Positions 7,686 to 16,806 are shown, numbered from the stretch's first letter. The stretch is 64,000 nt of DNA from Martelella lutilitoris (GCF_005924265.1 NZ_VCLB01000011.1:1-64000), one strand, 5' to 3'. Translations and numbers: made by a program. The notes: generated by a model from the sequence alone, not told the origin.

Positions 7686-10600
7686 CTAGGCCGGTTCGAT
7701 TTTCAGCGTCTGGATCTCGAACGGCCGGAGGTCGATGTCGACGCCATTGTCGCTGAGCGTAAGCTCCCGGCCTTCATGTTCTTCCATCAGGTTGGTAATC
7801 CTGACGGATTTCACGGGTATGCCGAACACGATCCGGCCTTCCGCGCGGATATTGGCATGTTCGAACATGCGGAGGATGAGCGCTTCGCTTTCCTCGGCCT
7901 TTTTAACGGTCTCCAGCGTGACATTTGCGGCGTCGCAGGTAGCAAAGGAGAAAGCCGCGTGCGAAACCGGCACTTGCGATGGCCTGGATGCATCCCCCAC
8001 CACGACGATCGGATTGTTGAACCGCTCGGCGGCGCGTTGGACCTCGGAAAGATCCGTCAGACCGCCATGCACCATGATCGCGTAGCTCATGCGGTTTTCG
8101 CCGCGATCCGGCATTTCGGCCGGCGCCATCGAGCCGCGCAGCAGCGTCAGCCGCACGAGTTGCTCGACCGCGTCATAGCCATATTTGCAGTCGTTCAGGA
8201 AAGCGGCGCCGAAATTCGTCTCGCTCATGTCGATCCAGCGGTGCATCGAGGTTTCAAATCGGGCCTTGTCGACGCTGGTGTTGCGGTGGGTTGCCCGTTT
8301 GACATGGCCAAACTGGATTTCCGAGCGAATTTCAGAGCAGTTGAGATCGAGCGGGAAGCAGGCCTTCAGAACGGTGTGCTGCTCCTGCCAATCGACGAGA
8401 GTCTCGAAGCGCACCATCGACGCACCTGCTTCGAGCGATACGATCTGCACGAGCGTCGACGACTGGTAGGTCCGCGAAATTCTGAGAGCGGCGCGGTAAG
8501 GCCCCTGCTCGACCACCTCGAACGTGACCGGGCCATCCGCAAGCGGCCAGTACTGTTCCTCGAAATAGTGGTCGATATCCCAGGCGTCATACTTCTTTGG
8601 CTTGTCCTCATAGGCGATCAGCCGGTTGGCGGTGCTGCCGGCTTTCACGAGTTCGCGGTCGCGCGTCTTGTCGAAAAGCGAGGTGATCTCGCCGCGATCG
8701 TCGAGGCTGACACGGATATGCTCGTTTTCGAGATGGCTCGTGGAAACCGAGAGGACGGAGGTGGCTGGCGCGGCGGCGGACGCGCGCAAGGCCGCCTTCG
8801 ACCAGCCGAGCGGCCTGACCGTTGCCGGCGCGGCGAAGACCGCCGTTCCATCGGCCTTTTCCAGCCGCTGCAGGGGCGCCACGGTACCGGCCGATTCGAG
8901 CCCGAGCCCCGCAAGCGCGGATGCCGAGCCGATCGTGACGAGTTCGCCCGCGCGATCCTGCCCGGTCGCGTTCACCAGCGTCAGCTCTTCCTCTTCGCGC
9001 TCGCACACCGCGCCGAGGGCTGCATGCCAGAGGCCATCCTTCGAAGCGATGGCAGAAAACAGCGCGCCGTATTCAACGTCGGTGTCCTGATAGACCTCGG
9101 CGATCGAGGTGCCCGGCAGGATGTCGTGGAACTGGTTGATCAGGATGGTTTCCCAGTAGCCGCGGAGTTCGTCCCCGGGATAGCTCCGTCCCTTCAGCAC
9201 GAAAGCCATGGAAGAGAGGAATTCCAGTTCCCGCATCAGCCGCTCGGCCTTGCGGTTGCTGGCCTTGTTGCGCGCGAGCGTGGTCAGCGTTCCGCGGTGA
9301 TATTCGAGATAGAGCTCGCCGTTCCAGGTCGGGAATTTTTCGGCGCGCGCTTCCATGCGCGCACCGAGGCGGTCGAGGAACGGGCCGATGCCCTCCAGCC
9401 TGAGTTCTGGCGCGCCGGGAATGCCGCGCTCCAGCCGGCTGCCGCGCTCGATCATGTCGCGCGTCGGGCCGCCCCCGCCGTCGCCATAGCCGTAGCACAT
9501 CAGCACTTCGCGGCTGGCGCTTTTCGGCTCGTAACGCCGCCAGGACCCGAAGACCTCGCTGACGGTCAGTTCCGGATTGTAGATCGTGTAGAAGGTCTTG
9601 CTTTCGAGCGCCTGGGTGGTGATCAGCTGCGCCTTTGTGGTCGAGCCATCGATCCCGCGCCAGAAGAAGGTGTCATAGGGATGGCGGTTGGTGTCGTTCC
9701 AGGAGAGCTTGGAGGTGATGAAGTAATCGAGCCCCGAGCCGCACATGATCTGCGGAAGGTTGGCCGAATAACCGAACGTATCGGGCAACCACAGCGACTT
9801 CGGCACCACGCCGAACTCGTCGCGGTGGAACTGCCGGCCCCGCATGATCTGGCGCACCAGCGATTCGCCGGAGACGATGTTGGCGTCGGGCTCGACCCAC
9901 ATCGCGCCCTCGATCTCGAACTGGCCGCTCCTGACCTTTTCCTTCACCCGTTCCCAGAGCTCCGGATAATCCTGCTTCAGGAAATTGAACAGGACGGCCT
10001 GGTTGTACATGAAGGCGAAACCGGGATACTCGTCCATCAACTTCAGCGCTGTCGCGAAAGACCGTCCGGCCTTGTCACGGGTGTGGGCCACGCGCCAGAG
10101 CCAGGCGATGTCGATATGAGTGTGGCCGACGGCGGTGATCAGCGGCTTGATGCCGCCATCCGGCAGGGCATAGATTTCGGCGGCGATCGCCTCGGCCGCC
10201 GGCAGGCTTTGCCGGAATTCCGGCGTGTCGCCATCCCGTCGGTCAAGCGCGCGCAGCGCCTGGTCGACGAGATCGAGCACCACGTGGCGCCGTGGATCGG
10301 TCTGCGGCAGGTAAGTCGCGACCTGATAGGGCACGAGAAGATCGTAATAGAGCTTCTCCACCCGTTCGTCGCGCAGATGGAAGCTGGTCGCAAGCCCGAC
10401 CAGCGGCCGGTCGAAAAAGGTGAAGGCATTGACGTGGACGGTATGCGTCGTGCCAGCCACGGCGCTGCGGGCAATCTCGAGCTCCATGTGGTTGCCGTCG
10501 ATCGCCTGGGCGATCCGGCCATCGAGATAGGCAAGACATTGCGGGTCGGTCGAGCCCTTGCGCTCCTCCCACTGCGACGCGATCCTCAGCACCAGGATAC

Positions 10601-10889
10601 GTCCATGCGCTTCTTCCGGAACGGTGAAAGCACCAGCGAACCAGGTGTGGCCCTGCTTTTTGCTCCACACCGACCGCGGCCCGAATGGCGGCCAGGATGC
10701 CCACTCGGCCGAAAGGGCCTCGGACGGTGTCATCGGCGTTTCGCTGAAATGCCAGGCCAGGGCGGCATCGACGGGGCTGGTCACCTTCGTCTTCAAATCG
10801 TCAAGCAAGCGCTTCAGCTTGGCTTCCTGCTTGATATCGTCCGGCAACAGGCCGAGTTCTCCCGCAAGCGGGCTGGCATCCCTCATCAT
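7686..10889 (-). CDS. alpha-mannosidase, glycoside hydrolase family 38
   Basis: A 1067-residue cytoplasmic enzyme predicted to hydrolyse alpha-D-mannosides to mannose. GH38 hallmarks are clear: the zinc-binding GHTHIDIAWLWR at 255-266 and LPDTFGYSANLPQI at 368-381, where D370 is expected to be the nucleophile, followed by a long beta-rich C-terminus. An N-terminal region of about 250 residues precedes the catalytic domain, as in long bacterial GH38 enzymes. No signal peptide is seen. The ATG at 10889 has GGGAG 3 nt upstream; an in-frame GTG at 11039 would add 50 residues but has no good ribosome site. An operator lies at 11056-11075. With the LacI regulator and sugar importer it forms one mannoside-use module. 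Confidence 0.95.
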   Translation of the reverse strand: MMRDASPLAGELGLLPDDIKQEAKLKRLLDDLKTKVTSPVDAALAWHFSETPMTPSEALSAEWASWPPFGPRSVWSKKQGHTWFAGAFTVPEEAHGRILVLRIASQWEERKGSTDPQCLAYLDGRIAQAIDGNHMELEIARSAVAGTTHTVHVNAFTFFDRPLVGLATSFHLRDERVEKLYYDLLVPYQVATYLPQTDPRRHVVLDLVDQALRALDRRDGDTPEFRQSLPAAEAIAAEIYALPDGGIKPLITAVGHTHIDIAWLWRVAHTRDKAGRSFATALKLMDEYPGFAFMYNQAVLFNFLKQDYPELWERVKEKVRSGQFEIEGAMWVEPDANIVSGESLVRQIMRGRQFHRDEFGVVPKSLWLPDTFGYSANLPQIMCGSGLDYFITSKLSWNDTNRHPYDTFFWRGIDGSTTKAQLITTQALESKTFYTIYNPELTVSEVFGSWRRYEPKSASREVLMCYGYGDGGGGPTRDMIERGSRLERGIPGAPELRLEGIGPFLDRLGARMEARAEKFPTWNGELYLEYHRGTLTTLARNKASNRKAERLMRELEFLSSMAFVLKGRSYPGDELRGYWETILINQFHDILPGTSIAEVYQDTDVEYGALFSAIASKDGLWHAALGAVCEREEEELTLVNATGQDRAGELVTIGSASALAGLGLESAGTVAPLQRLEKADGTAVFAAPATVRPLGWSKAALRASAAAPATSVLSVSTSHLENEHIRVSLDDRGEITSLFDKTRDRELVKAGSTANRLIAYEDKPKKYDAWDIDHYFEEQYWPLADGPVTFEVVEQGPYRAALRISRTYQSSTLVQIVSLEAGASMVRFETLVDWQEQHTVLKACFPLDLNCSEIRSEIQFGHVKRATHRNTSVDKARFETSMHRWIDMSETNFGAAFLNDCKYGYDAVEQLVRLTLLRGSMAPAEMPDRGENRMSYAIMVHGGLTDLSEVQRAAERFNNPIVVVGDASRPSQVPVSHAAFSFATCDAANVTLETVKKAEESEALILRMFEHANIRAEGRIVFGIPVKSVRITNLMEEHEGRELTLSDNGVDIDLRPFEIQTLKIEPA

Positions 10890-11055
10890 TCGCTCCCATG
10901 CGGCCAAGGCCGGCGATTTTCTGAACGCCCGTCCTCCGGATGTGGCGGGCGATGGAACCGGAGAAGTCCCCCGATTTCTTATGACGTGCGAGAGCGAAAC
11001 CACGCCCTTGCAGATATCAAGGTGCGATTTTCCGCTCACCTCGCAGCAGTAAACT

Positions 11056-11075
11056 CAAAATCGCAACGTTGCAAT
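11056..11075. promoter_or_regulatory. LacI-type operator upstream of the alpha-mannosidase
   Basis: CAAAATCGCAACGTTGCAAT, a 20-bp match to 6357-6376. The perfect core palindrome is GCAACGTTGC. Its position fits repression of the mannosidase by the LacI-type protein encoded at 6506-7555. Confidence 0.8.
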
Positions 11076-11240
11076 TAAAACCTGAAAGCAAGAGATCGGC
11101 GACGTCCAACAGACAGTGCGCCGTTCTGGGCTGTCTGACGATCGCGTCTCATCATTGACCAACGTCGCCAGCGTCAGGGTGATGATCACGAGCCTCGCAA
11201 GACAAGTTACCTATCTGAACTATTGAAGCGGGCTCTTGGA

Positions 11241-11262
11241 GGTCTTGAAGGGATATGAACCG
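11241..11262. repeat. 22-bp direct repeat, copy 1
   Basis: Begins GGTCTTGAAGGGATATGAAC and ends CG; copy 2 is at 54371-54392. A shorter 14-bp match (GGTCTTGAAGGGAT) is at 39196-39209. All three lie just before gene debris or non-coding DNA. The nature of the repeat is not recognised. Confidence 0.6.
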
Positions 11263-11288
11263 TCGACCCGCTATTTCTCGCAACGGAT

Positions 11289-12050
11289 GACTGCATTGCC
11301 CGTGTTTTTGTGGACACCCACCTCATCAAACCGGTGTTCCTTGGCCTTAAGGGGCTTTCCGTCTATCTGAAGGATGAGAGCATGCATCCGAGCGGAAACC
11401 TGTTTCGCCCGGATCTTGCACCTGACCTTCATCGCCGTGATGGCGCACCGCATCGCGCCTGAAAACCGAGACGATCAAACGATTCGGCGACCCGTGCCGT
11501 CTGGTCGAACGCTCCGGCGAGGTTTACGCGGCCGCAAAATAGGTCGCCGATAAAGCCGGCGGTCCTTATCTTGACCCGTTCAACTTTGCCGAATGCGCCA
11601 CCGGCTGGCAGGGCAATAACAAAATCGCCTAAAGCATGCTTGCGCAGTTCGAAAACGAGGAGCGCCCCCCCCAACGGGTAATGATGAGCGCGGGCATCGG
11701 TCGGCTCCACGTCGAACAGTCCTTCTGGCCGGCAGTCATCGATCACATGATCCGGGTTCCCGAAAAGGCCTCGCTGGCGGCCATGCACGTTTCGCCCAAA
11801 CGTATCTTCCGCCAGGCCGGCAACTCGACCGGCACGAATTTCTTCGGCCTGCGCCGGATTGCCGCGAAAATGATGCAAGAAAAGTGTGAAAGCTCGTTCG
11901 TGGCGCTGATCTGCGACAGCGGCGCACGCTATGCCCTCACTTATTACAATCCGGTATGGCTCATCGAAAACGGCCTCAATATCGCCCCTTACATCAAGCG
12001 GCTCGAACGCTCTCTGGATACCGGCAAGCTGAAGGCGTTAGCCTGTGATT
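11289..12050 (+). pseudogene. decayed cysteine-synthase-family (PLP) gene
   Basis: Reading the plus strand in pieces recovers a diverged PLP-dependent cysteine synthase family protein. First comes DTHLIKP then VYLKDESMHPSG (from about 11311), the N-terminal signature of this family. After a gap comes GGPYLDPFNFAECATGWQGN (about 11553-11612), and then MIRVPEKASLAAMH and CDSGARYALTYYNPVW near the C-terminus (about 11747-11961). In-frame stops interrupt it (TAG 11540-11542, TAA 11630-11632). The stretches expected to hold the PLP lysine and the phosphate-binding glycine loop are missing or unreadable. It cannot make an active enzyme. The ORF remaining from 11636 is only its C-terminal third. Family assignment is from remembered motifs of these enzymes. 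Confidence 0.75.
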
Positions 12051-12069
12051 CCCGATCAGCCTGCGCAGC

Positions 12070-13002
12070 TCAGATAACAATACCGTTGCGGAAAGGATCG
12101 TCGGGCTGGAATACCAGTTCGGCCACCGACATGACATAGGCCTGACCGGTGATCGACGGGATCACGCCCCCTTGGCTTCCCGCCGTATAGGAGAGCCGGT
12201 AGGTGGAGCCGATAATGCTTTCCTGCACGATTACCGATCCTTCGCCCAGCTGGCCGGCTGCAGCAAGGCAGGCCAGCCGCGCCGACGAGCCGGTTCCGCA
12301 GGGGGAGCGGTCATAGGCGTCATCCGGGCAGAGCACGAAATTGCGGCTGTGGGCCGCCCGGTCTTTGGCGGGGCCATGGAAGATGACATGGTCGACCGGC
12401 TCGCCATTTTCGCCGCCGATCTCCTGCGCGTTGAGCGCGGTTCGCGTCGCGACGGCGAGATCCGTCAGCGCGCGGATATTGTCCGGAACCACCGGAATGG
12501 GGCTCGGGTCAACGAGGAAAAACCAGTTGCCGCCATAAGCGACGTCGCCGGTCAGCGGGCCGAAATCCGGCACATCGACCGTGACGTCGGCCTTGGCCCG
12601 GCGGCTCTCGATATTGGTGACGGTGACGGTGCTTTCATCCTGCACATCGACCGCGACGACGCCGGCCGGCGTTTCGATGCGATGCAATCCCGTGCCGATC
12701 CGGCCCATGTGGTAAAGCGTGACGGCAAGACCGATCGTGCCATGGCCGCACATGCCGAGAACCGCGCCGACATCGAAATAGATGACGCCTGTGACGCAGG
12801 TCGGGTCCACCGGCGGCACCAGCAGCGCGCCGACCATGGCCACCTGGCCGCGCGGCTCAAGCACCACGGCGCGGTAATCGTCGTAATATCGCGTCGCAAG
12901 GAGCGCCGCGCGTTCGGAAAGCGGGCCCGAACCGAGATCGGGAAAGCCGTCGAGGATGACCCGCGTCGGCTCGCCTGCGGTGTGGCTGTCAATCACATGC
13001 AT
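12070..13002 (-). CDS. 4-hydroxyproline 2-epimerase (proline racemase family)
   Basis: A 310-residue cofactor-independent epimerase predicted to convert trans-4-hydroxy-L-proline to cis-4-hydroxy-D-proline in the cytoplasm. Both catalytic cysteines of the family are present: C85 in MCGHGTIG and C235 in SPCGTGSSA. The Cys-Cys pair separates it from trans-3-hydroxyproline dehydratases, which carry Thr at the second site. The ATG at 13002 has GGAGAG upstream. It follows a DapA-family deaminase by 41 nt in one operon, and the oxidase and aldehyde dehydrogenase needed for the rest of the pathway are encoded at 27929-29188 and 23943-25466. Proline racemase activity is the main alternative; context favours hydroxyproline. 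Confidence 0.9.
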   Translation of the reverse strand: MHVIDSHTAGEPTRVILDGFPDLGSGPLSERAALLATRYYDDYRAVVLEPRGQVAMVGALLVPPVDPTCVTGVIYFDVGAVLGMCGHGTIGLAVTLYHMGRIGTGLHRIETPAGVVAVDVQDESTVTVTNIESRRAKADVTVDVPDFGPLTGDVAYGGNWFFLVDPSPIPVVPDNIRALTDLAVATRTALNAQEIGGENGEPVDHVIFHGPAKDRAAHSRNFVLCPDDAYDRSPCGTGSSARLACLAAAGQLGEGSVIVQESIIGSTYRLSYTAGSQGGVIPSITGQAYVMSVAELVFQPDDPFRNGIVI

Positions 13003-13043
13003 TCGATGCTCTCCGCTCAGGCTCGATTTCCGGTTGCCGGTTT

Positions 13044-13976
13044 TCAGGCCGCCCAGTTGGCGTACCAGGTTTTGAACTGCTTGTACTGCTCTTCGACGAA
13101 GGCCTGCTGCGACGGCGTCAGGGCGTCGGTTTCGTTGAAATGCAGGCTATATTCCGCGTCGCCGTTCAGCACCATCAGATATTTATAGAACAGCACGAGA
13201 TCAACGCCCTCGTCGAATTTCGACAGCACCAACAGCGCTTCTTCGAGCTGAAGCGCCTTGACGCGGGCCTCGCTGTCGCCCTTGGCTGCGGCTTTGCAGA
13301 GCGAAACGAGATGCAGGACCTCCTTCGGAAGCGCGTTGCCGATGCCGGTGATCGCGCCGGTGGCGCCGCATTTGACGAAGCCATGAAAGACCTGGGTATC
13401 GACGCCGACCATCAAGGTCAGCTCGTCGTCGCCGGAGGTGATGTTCTCGGCGGCGTAGGAGAGCGAGGCCGCGCCGCCGAATTCCTTGAAGCCGATCAGG
13501 TTGGGGTAATCGGCGCGCAAGGCGAAGAACAGATCGGCGCGGGTCTCGAAGCCGTAATGGGGGCTGTTGTAGATCACGGCAGGCAGGCCGTTTGCCGCTT
13601 CGAGAATCGCCGAGAAATGCGCCTTTTGCGCCGAAACCGAGCTGCCGCGCGAGAGAACGCGCGGAATGACCATCAGGCCGGCGGCGCCGACGCGGGCGGC
13701 GTGCGCGGTGATCGCCACCGCGGATTTCGTGTTGATCGCGCCGGTGCCCACGATCACCGGAACACCGGCCTCGACCAGCGCCTCGACGCCCTGCATGCGC
13801 TGCTCATCCGTCAGAAGCGGCCAGTCGCCCATCGACCCGCAATAGACGACGGCCGACATGCCCGCATCGACAAGTTCCCGGCCCTTGCGCGCCAACGCTT
13901 CAAAGTCCGGCGTGCGGTCGGGCTTGCACGGGGTCATCAGGGCCGGAATGCAGCCGGTGAAGATTGTATCGCTCAT
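13044..13976 (-). CDS. DapA-family aldolase/deaminase, likely hydroxyproline pathway
   Basis: A 310-residue (beta/alpha)8 enzyme of the dihydrodipicolinate synthase family. The Schiff-base lysine is K164 in IGFKEFGG and the conserved tyrosine is Y136 in VIYNSPHYG. Next to 4-hydroxyproline epimerase the best role is delta1-pyrroline-4-hydroxy-2-carboxylate deaminase, giving alpha-ketoglutarate semialdehyde. True DapA is less likely because no lysine genes are nearby. The ATG at 13976 (MSDTIFTG) has AAAGGA upstream and is preferred over a start 7 codons earlier. A TGTCGACA operator candidate lies 114 bp upstream (14090-14097). Confidence 0.87.
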   Translation of the reverse strand: MSDTIFTGCIPALMTPCKPDRTPDFEALARKGRELVDAGMSAVVYCGSMGDWPLLTDEQRMQGVEALVEAGVPVIVGTGAINTKSAVAITAHAARVGAAGLMVIPRVLSRGSSVSAQKAHFSAILEAANGLPAVIYNSPHYGFETRADLFFALRADYPNLIGFKEFGGAASLSYAAENITSGDDELTLMVGVDTQVFHGFVKCGATGAITGIGNALPKEVLHLVSLCKAAAKGDSEARVKALQLEEALLVLSKFDEGVDLVLFYKYLMVLNGDAEYSLHFNETDALTPSQQAFVEEQYKQFKTWYANWAA

Positions 13977-14089
13977 CAGGGGTCCTTTCATGGGCACAAG
14001 GAATTGGTCTCTGCGGGCGCGATTTTTTGGTCGTGGTTCGACACCGCAGGCCGGTCACTTACAAATCTAGTAACACCGATAATTTATAG

Positions 14090-14097
14090 TGTCGACA
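14090..14097. promoter_or_regulatory. candidate GntR operator TGTCGACA (deaminase-epimerase operon)
   Basis: TGTCGACA in the AT-rich gap upstream of the DapA-family gene. The same perfect palindrome recurs at 14957-14964, 27841-27848 and 30186-30193, each upstream of a gene of the hydroxyproline cluster. Confidence 0.65.
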
Positions 14098-14155
14098 AAT
14101 AAAATACTAAATTACGCGACACAATCCTCCGCTTCATCGGGGAAGACGAACAAGC

Positions 14156-14878
14156 CTAGAGCGAAATGGAGGAAACGCTACGCGAATCCGCTGCAATATA
14201 GGCGCGGATCTGTCGCACGATCTGGTCGGCGTGCTGCACCGCGAGACGGTCGGATTCGTCGACGTCCCGGGCGATCATCGCGCTGACGATGTGTTCATGT
14301 TCGGCCACGTACTGGCGCGGCAGGTCATCATCATAAGACCGGTAATAAAGGCGAAGGATACGACGTCCGTCATCCAGCACACGCCGGAACAGGTCGGTGT
14401 AGTATTTGTTACGGCCGGCCTCAGCGATGGCGATATGAAAATCGCGGTTGGCTGAAATCATGGCCAGCACATCCCGGGCTTCCACGGCTGCGGCGAAGCG
14501 ACTTTGATGCGCGCGAATTCCGGCGAGATCGGCCTGGTTGTAATGAATGGCCGCAAGACGCGCAGTCACCCGGTACATCAGCGTCAGGGCGTCGAAGAAG
14601 GCGCCGAGCTGCACGAAATCGATATTGGAGACGATTGTCGTGCGGTTGGTCAGCGCGGTGATCAGGCCTTCCGCCGCAAGCCGCACGAGCGCTTCGCGGA
14701 TCGGCGTGCGCGACATCGCGAACCGCTCCGACAGTTCCGTCTCGTCGACCGGACTGCCCGGAGCAAGCTTCAGTTCGATGATTTCGTTGCGCAGGATTTC
14801 GTACACATGCGCCACGCCGCCGCCGCGCTTCACCTGCTGGCTCTGGAGCGCGTTGTTTTCCGACGATGTCTTGACCAT
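14156..14878 (-). CDS. GntR-family regulator, FCD subfamily (copy 1)
   Basis: A 240-residue DNA-binding regulator. The winged helix-turn-helix spans about residues 20-85, with the recognition segment FAMSRTPIREALVRLAAEGL; the C-terminal all-helical FCD ligand domain carries the His/Asp metal-site residues typical of the subfamily. It is a close paralogue of the regulator at 29341-30039 (shared SRTPxREAL, TLMYRxxAR and AEQIVRQI segments). The ATG at 14878 has GGAGAG upstream; a start 21 codons earlier is unlikely. It is divergent from the GAF/transporter/hydantoinase unit and upstream of the epimerase operon, with TGTCGACA sites on both sides. It probably senses hydroxyproline or a breakdown product (inference). 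Confidence 0.92.
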   Translation of the reverse strand: MVKTSSENNALQSQQVKRGGGVAHVYEILRNEIIELKLAPGSPVDETELSERFAMSRTPIREALVRLAAEGLITALTNRTTIVSNIDFVQLGAFFDALTLMYRVTARLAAIHYNQADLAGIRAHQSRFAAAVEARDVLAMISANRDFHIAIAEAGRNKYYTDLFRRVLDDGRRILRLYYRSYDDDLPRQYVAEHEHIVSAMIARDVDESDRLAVQHADQIVRQIRAYIAADSRSVSSISL

Positions 14879-14956
14879 GATATTCGGCTCTCCTGAACTT
14901 TTTTGTACTATGCAACACTCCATGCACACATTCCATGACAAGTTTCAAATTTTTTT

Positions 14957-14964
14957 TGTCGACA
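14957..14964. promoter_or_regulatory. candidate GntR operator TGTCGACA (divergent GntR/GAF region)
   Basis: TGTCGACA, 79 bp upstream of the GntR start at 14878 and 165 bp upstream of the GAF gene. It could serve both divergent units. Same 8-mer as at 14090, 27841 and 30186. Confidence 0.65.
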
Positions 14965-15128
14965 GAATGAATTTTGGGCGATAATGTAGAGACCTGTTCA
15001 TCAAGACTGCAATCTGGATTGGCGCATGATGAGGATAAATGCACGAACCTCTGCTTACTTACCCTTGCAGCGGCAAGACCGGCGGGCGATGGGCGTGAGG
15101 CTGCGCACAGCCGGAAGGACGAACGCCG

Positions 15129-15671
15129 ATGTCCTGTGACATGACGGCGTTATTTCGTCTTGCGGCAGAGCCCTACGCGGCCCGACGGGTCTTTGCCTAC
15201 CTGCTCGACGGGCTGAATGCGGAAATCGGCAAGGGGCTGACCACCGCGTCGGTTTATGATCTGTCGCGCATGCGGTCGCGCCGGGTGTTTTCGGAAAATG
15301 TCGAAGCCTATGCGCTTGGCGGGTTCAAGCCGCTTGAGAGAAACCGCTATTACGAAACGGTAATCGCCAGCAACCGGCATTTCAGCACAACGACCATCGA
15401 ACAGATCGCCGAGGTCTTTTTCGACTGGGAGAAGATCCGCGATCTCGGCTTTGAATCCAACATGAACCTGCCTGCGATCGCTGACGGGCGTGTGATCGGA
15501 ACGGTCAACCTGCTGGGACCACGCGGTCATTTCACGCAAGAAACAGTCGCCCGCGCTCTGGCCTGGCAGCCAGCGGTAACCGCCGCGTTTCTTCTTCTGA
15601 ATCTCGAAGATACCGAAACGGCAACCTTTCACCCCGACACAGCGAGAGCCGCCCGACCGGACCAAGCCTGA
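15129..15671 (+). CDS. GAF-domain protein
   Basis: A 180-residue soluble protein with the layout of a stand-alone GAF domain: an N-terminal helix (MTALFRLAAEPYAARRVFAY), then strands and a C-terminal half FESNMNLPAIADGRVIGTVNLLG, the core GAF strand pair. Similar proteins often sit with hydantoinase-type operons; their role is not settled, and binding of a small molecule or regulation of the neighbouring enzymes are options. It starts a plus-strand series with the sugar-type ABC transporter 95 nt downstream. The start could also be the ATG at 15141. No DNA-binding or kinase domain is attached. Confidence 0.75.
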   Translation: MSCDMTALFRLAAEPYAARRVFAYLLDGLNAEIGKGLTTASVYDLSRMRSRRVFSENVEAYALGGFKPLERNRYYETVIASNRHFSTTTIEQIAEVFFDWEKIRDLGFESNMNLPAIADGRVIGTVNLLGPRGHFTQETVARALAWQPAVTAAFLLLNLEDTETATFHPDTARAARPDQA

Positions 15672-15766
15672 TCTGACCTGACATAAAGGGGCCGAAGAGC
15701 CTCGAAAAATGGCCGTTCAAAAGCCGCATAACAAGATGAAGACCTCTCAAACCGGAGAAACAGACT

Positions 15767-16756
15767 ATGAACACTGCACTCAAAGCAGCTATTTTCTTCT
15801 CGACGATGGCAGCCCCTCTGGCCGCGCAGGCCGAGGATTTCAACGTCGCCTTCCTCGCCGCCTCGTCGCAGAACGGCTTCAACCAGGCGATCTATGACGG
15901 CATCAAGGAAGCCGCGTCCGGCTACGACAACGTCAACACCCAGATCTTCGATGGCGAGTTCTCGGCCACCGCCCAGTTCTCGCAGGTCGAGGACATCGTC
16001 GCCGGCGGCAAGTTCGATGCCATCATCATCACGCCGAACGACACGGTCGGCATCGCGACCGCGCTGGAAGATGCGGTGAAGGCGGGCGTCAAGGTCGGCA
16101 CCACGCTGTTTCCCGTCGGGCCCGAACTAACCGAGATGGATCCTCAGGTGCCGGGCCTCACCGTTACCGTCGCCTCCAACCCCGTGGTCGGCGCGACCGC
16201 CCAGGCCAATGCGGTGGTCGATTACTGCGCCGACAAGGATCCGTGCAAGGTCGTCGTCCTCATCGGCCAGCTTGTCTTCCCCTTCGACAATGTCCGAAAC
16301 GATACCTATAAGGAAATCCTCGGCGAGCACGACAATATCGAGATCGTCGCCACCGGCGAGGGCAATTATTCGCCCCAGGATTCGATGATCGCCATGCAGG
16401 ACATTCTGCAGGCCAATCGCGACATCGACGTCGTGCTCTCCAATGCCGACCAGCATCTGATGGGTGCCGAGGTCGCGATTGCGGATGCCGGCCTCGATAT
16501 CACGCAGATCTACACGCTGGGCGGCGGGCTGAACCAGATCGCCGTTGACGCGATCAAGGCCGGCAGCTGGAGCGGCACGCTGGCGCAGTTCCCGAAATCC
16601 ATGGGGGCGGCCGCGCTCGACACCATGGTCGAAACGCTCAATGGCGAAACCGTTCCGACCTGGATCGACGAGTATTCGCTGCGCGAAACGCCGAAGATCA
16701 TCACCAAGGAATGGCTGGACGAAAACCAGGATTTCGAGCCGGAATGGCAGGGCTGA
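15767..16756 (+). CDS. sugar-type ABC transporter periplasmic binding protein (RbsB-like)
   Basis: A 329-residue periplasmic binding protein with a Sec signal peptide of about 22 residues (cleavage after AAQA). The mature protein starts EDFNVAFLAASSQNGFNQAI, the usual start of ribose/xylose-type (CUT2) binding proteins, and contains the domain-hinge repeats expected of that fold. A long, strongly folded gap of 93 nt with two GC hairpins separates it from the ATPase gene, which fits higher expression of the binding protein. With HyuA/HyuB downstream, the ligand may be a cyclic amide or a glycosylated or polyhydroxylated compound and not ribose. The ligand is unknown. Confidence 0.9.
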   Translation: MNTALKAAIFFSTMAAPLAAQAEDFNVAFLAASSQNGFNQAIYDGIKEAASGYDNVNTQIFDGEFSATAQFSQVEDIVAGGKFDAIIITPNDTVGIATALEDAVKAGVKVGTTLFPVGPELTEMDPQVPGLTVTVASNPVVGATAQANAVVDYCADKDPCKVVVLIGQLVFPFDNVRNDTYKEILGEHDNIEIVATGEGNYSPQDSMIAMQDILQANRDIDVVLSNADQHLMGAEVAIADAGLDITQIYTLGGGLNQIAVDAIKAGSWSGTLAQFPKSMGAAALDTMVETLNGETVPTWIDEYSLRETPKIITKEWLDENQDFEPEWQG

Positions 16757-16767
16757 TCCCGATATTC

Positions 16768-16790
16768 CCGGCGCGCATCTGACGCGCCGG
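16768..16790 (+). terminator. hairpin between binding protein and ATPase genes
   Basis: Perfect 8-bp arms CCGGCGCG (16768-16775) and CGCGCCGG (16783-16790), 12 nt after the binding-protein stop. No T-run, so it is better read as an mRNA-stabilising or attenuating hairpin. A second hairpin follows at 16807-16829. Confidence 0.5.
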
Positions 16791-16806
16791 ATCCCGGCTT
16801 CACACG

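Larger units (their letters stand above)
10890..11288. other. leader and intergenic region upstream of the alpha-mannosidase
   Basis: Holds about 170 bp of probable mannosidase leader, the operator at 11056-11075, a CAGACAG/CTGTCTG inverted repeat (11110-11116/11131-11137) and a 22-bp sequence at 11241-11262 that recurs at 54371-54392. No intact gene is seen. Confidence 0.6.

Noticed and set aside
7629-11078. 1149-codon plus-strand ORF across the alpha-mannosidase gene
   Set aside because: It is the antisense of a GH38 gene with intact catalytic motifs; long open antisense frames are expected at this GC content, and its product shows no family motif.
11636-12139. 167-codon plus-strand ORF as an intact gene
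   Set aside because: It is only the C-terminal third of the decayed cysteine-synthase-family gene, continuing past its natural end into antisense of the epimerase gene.
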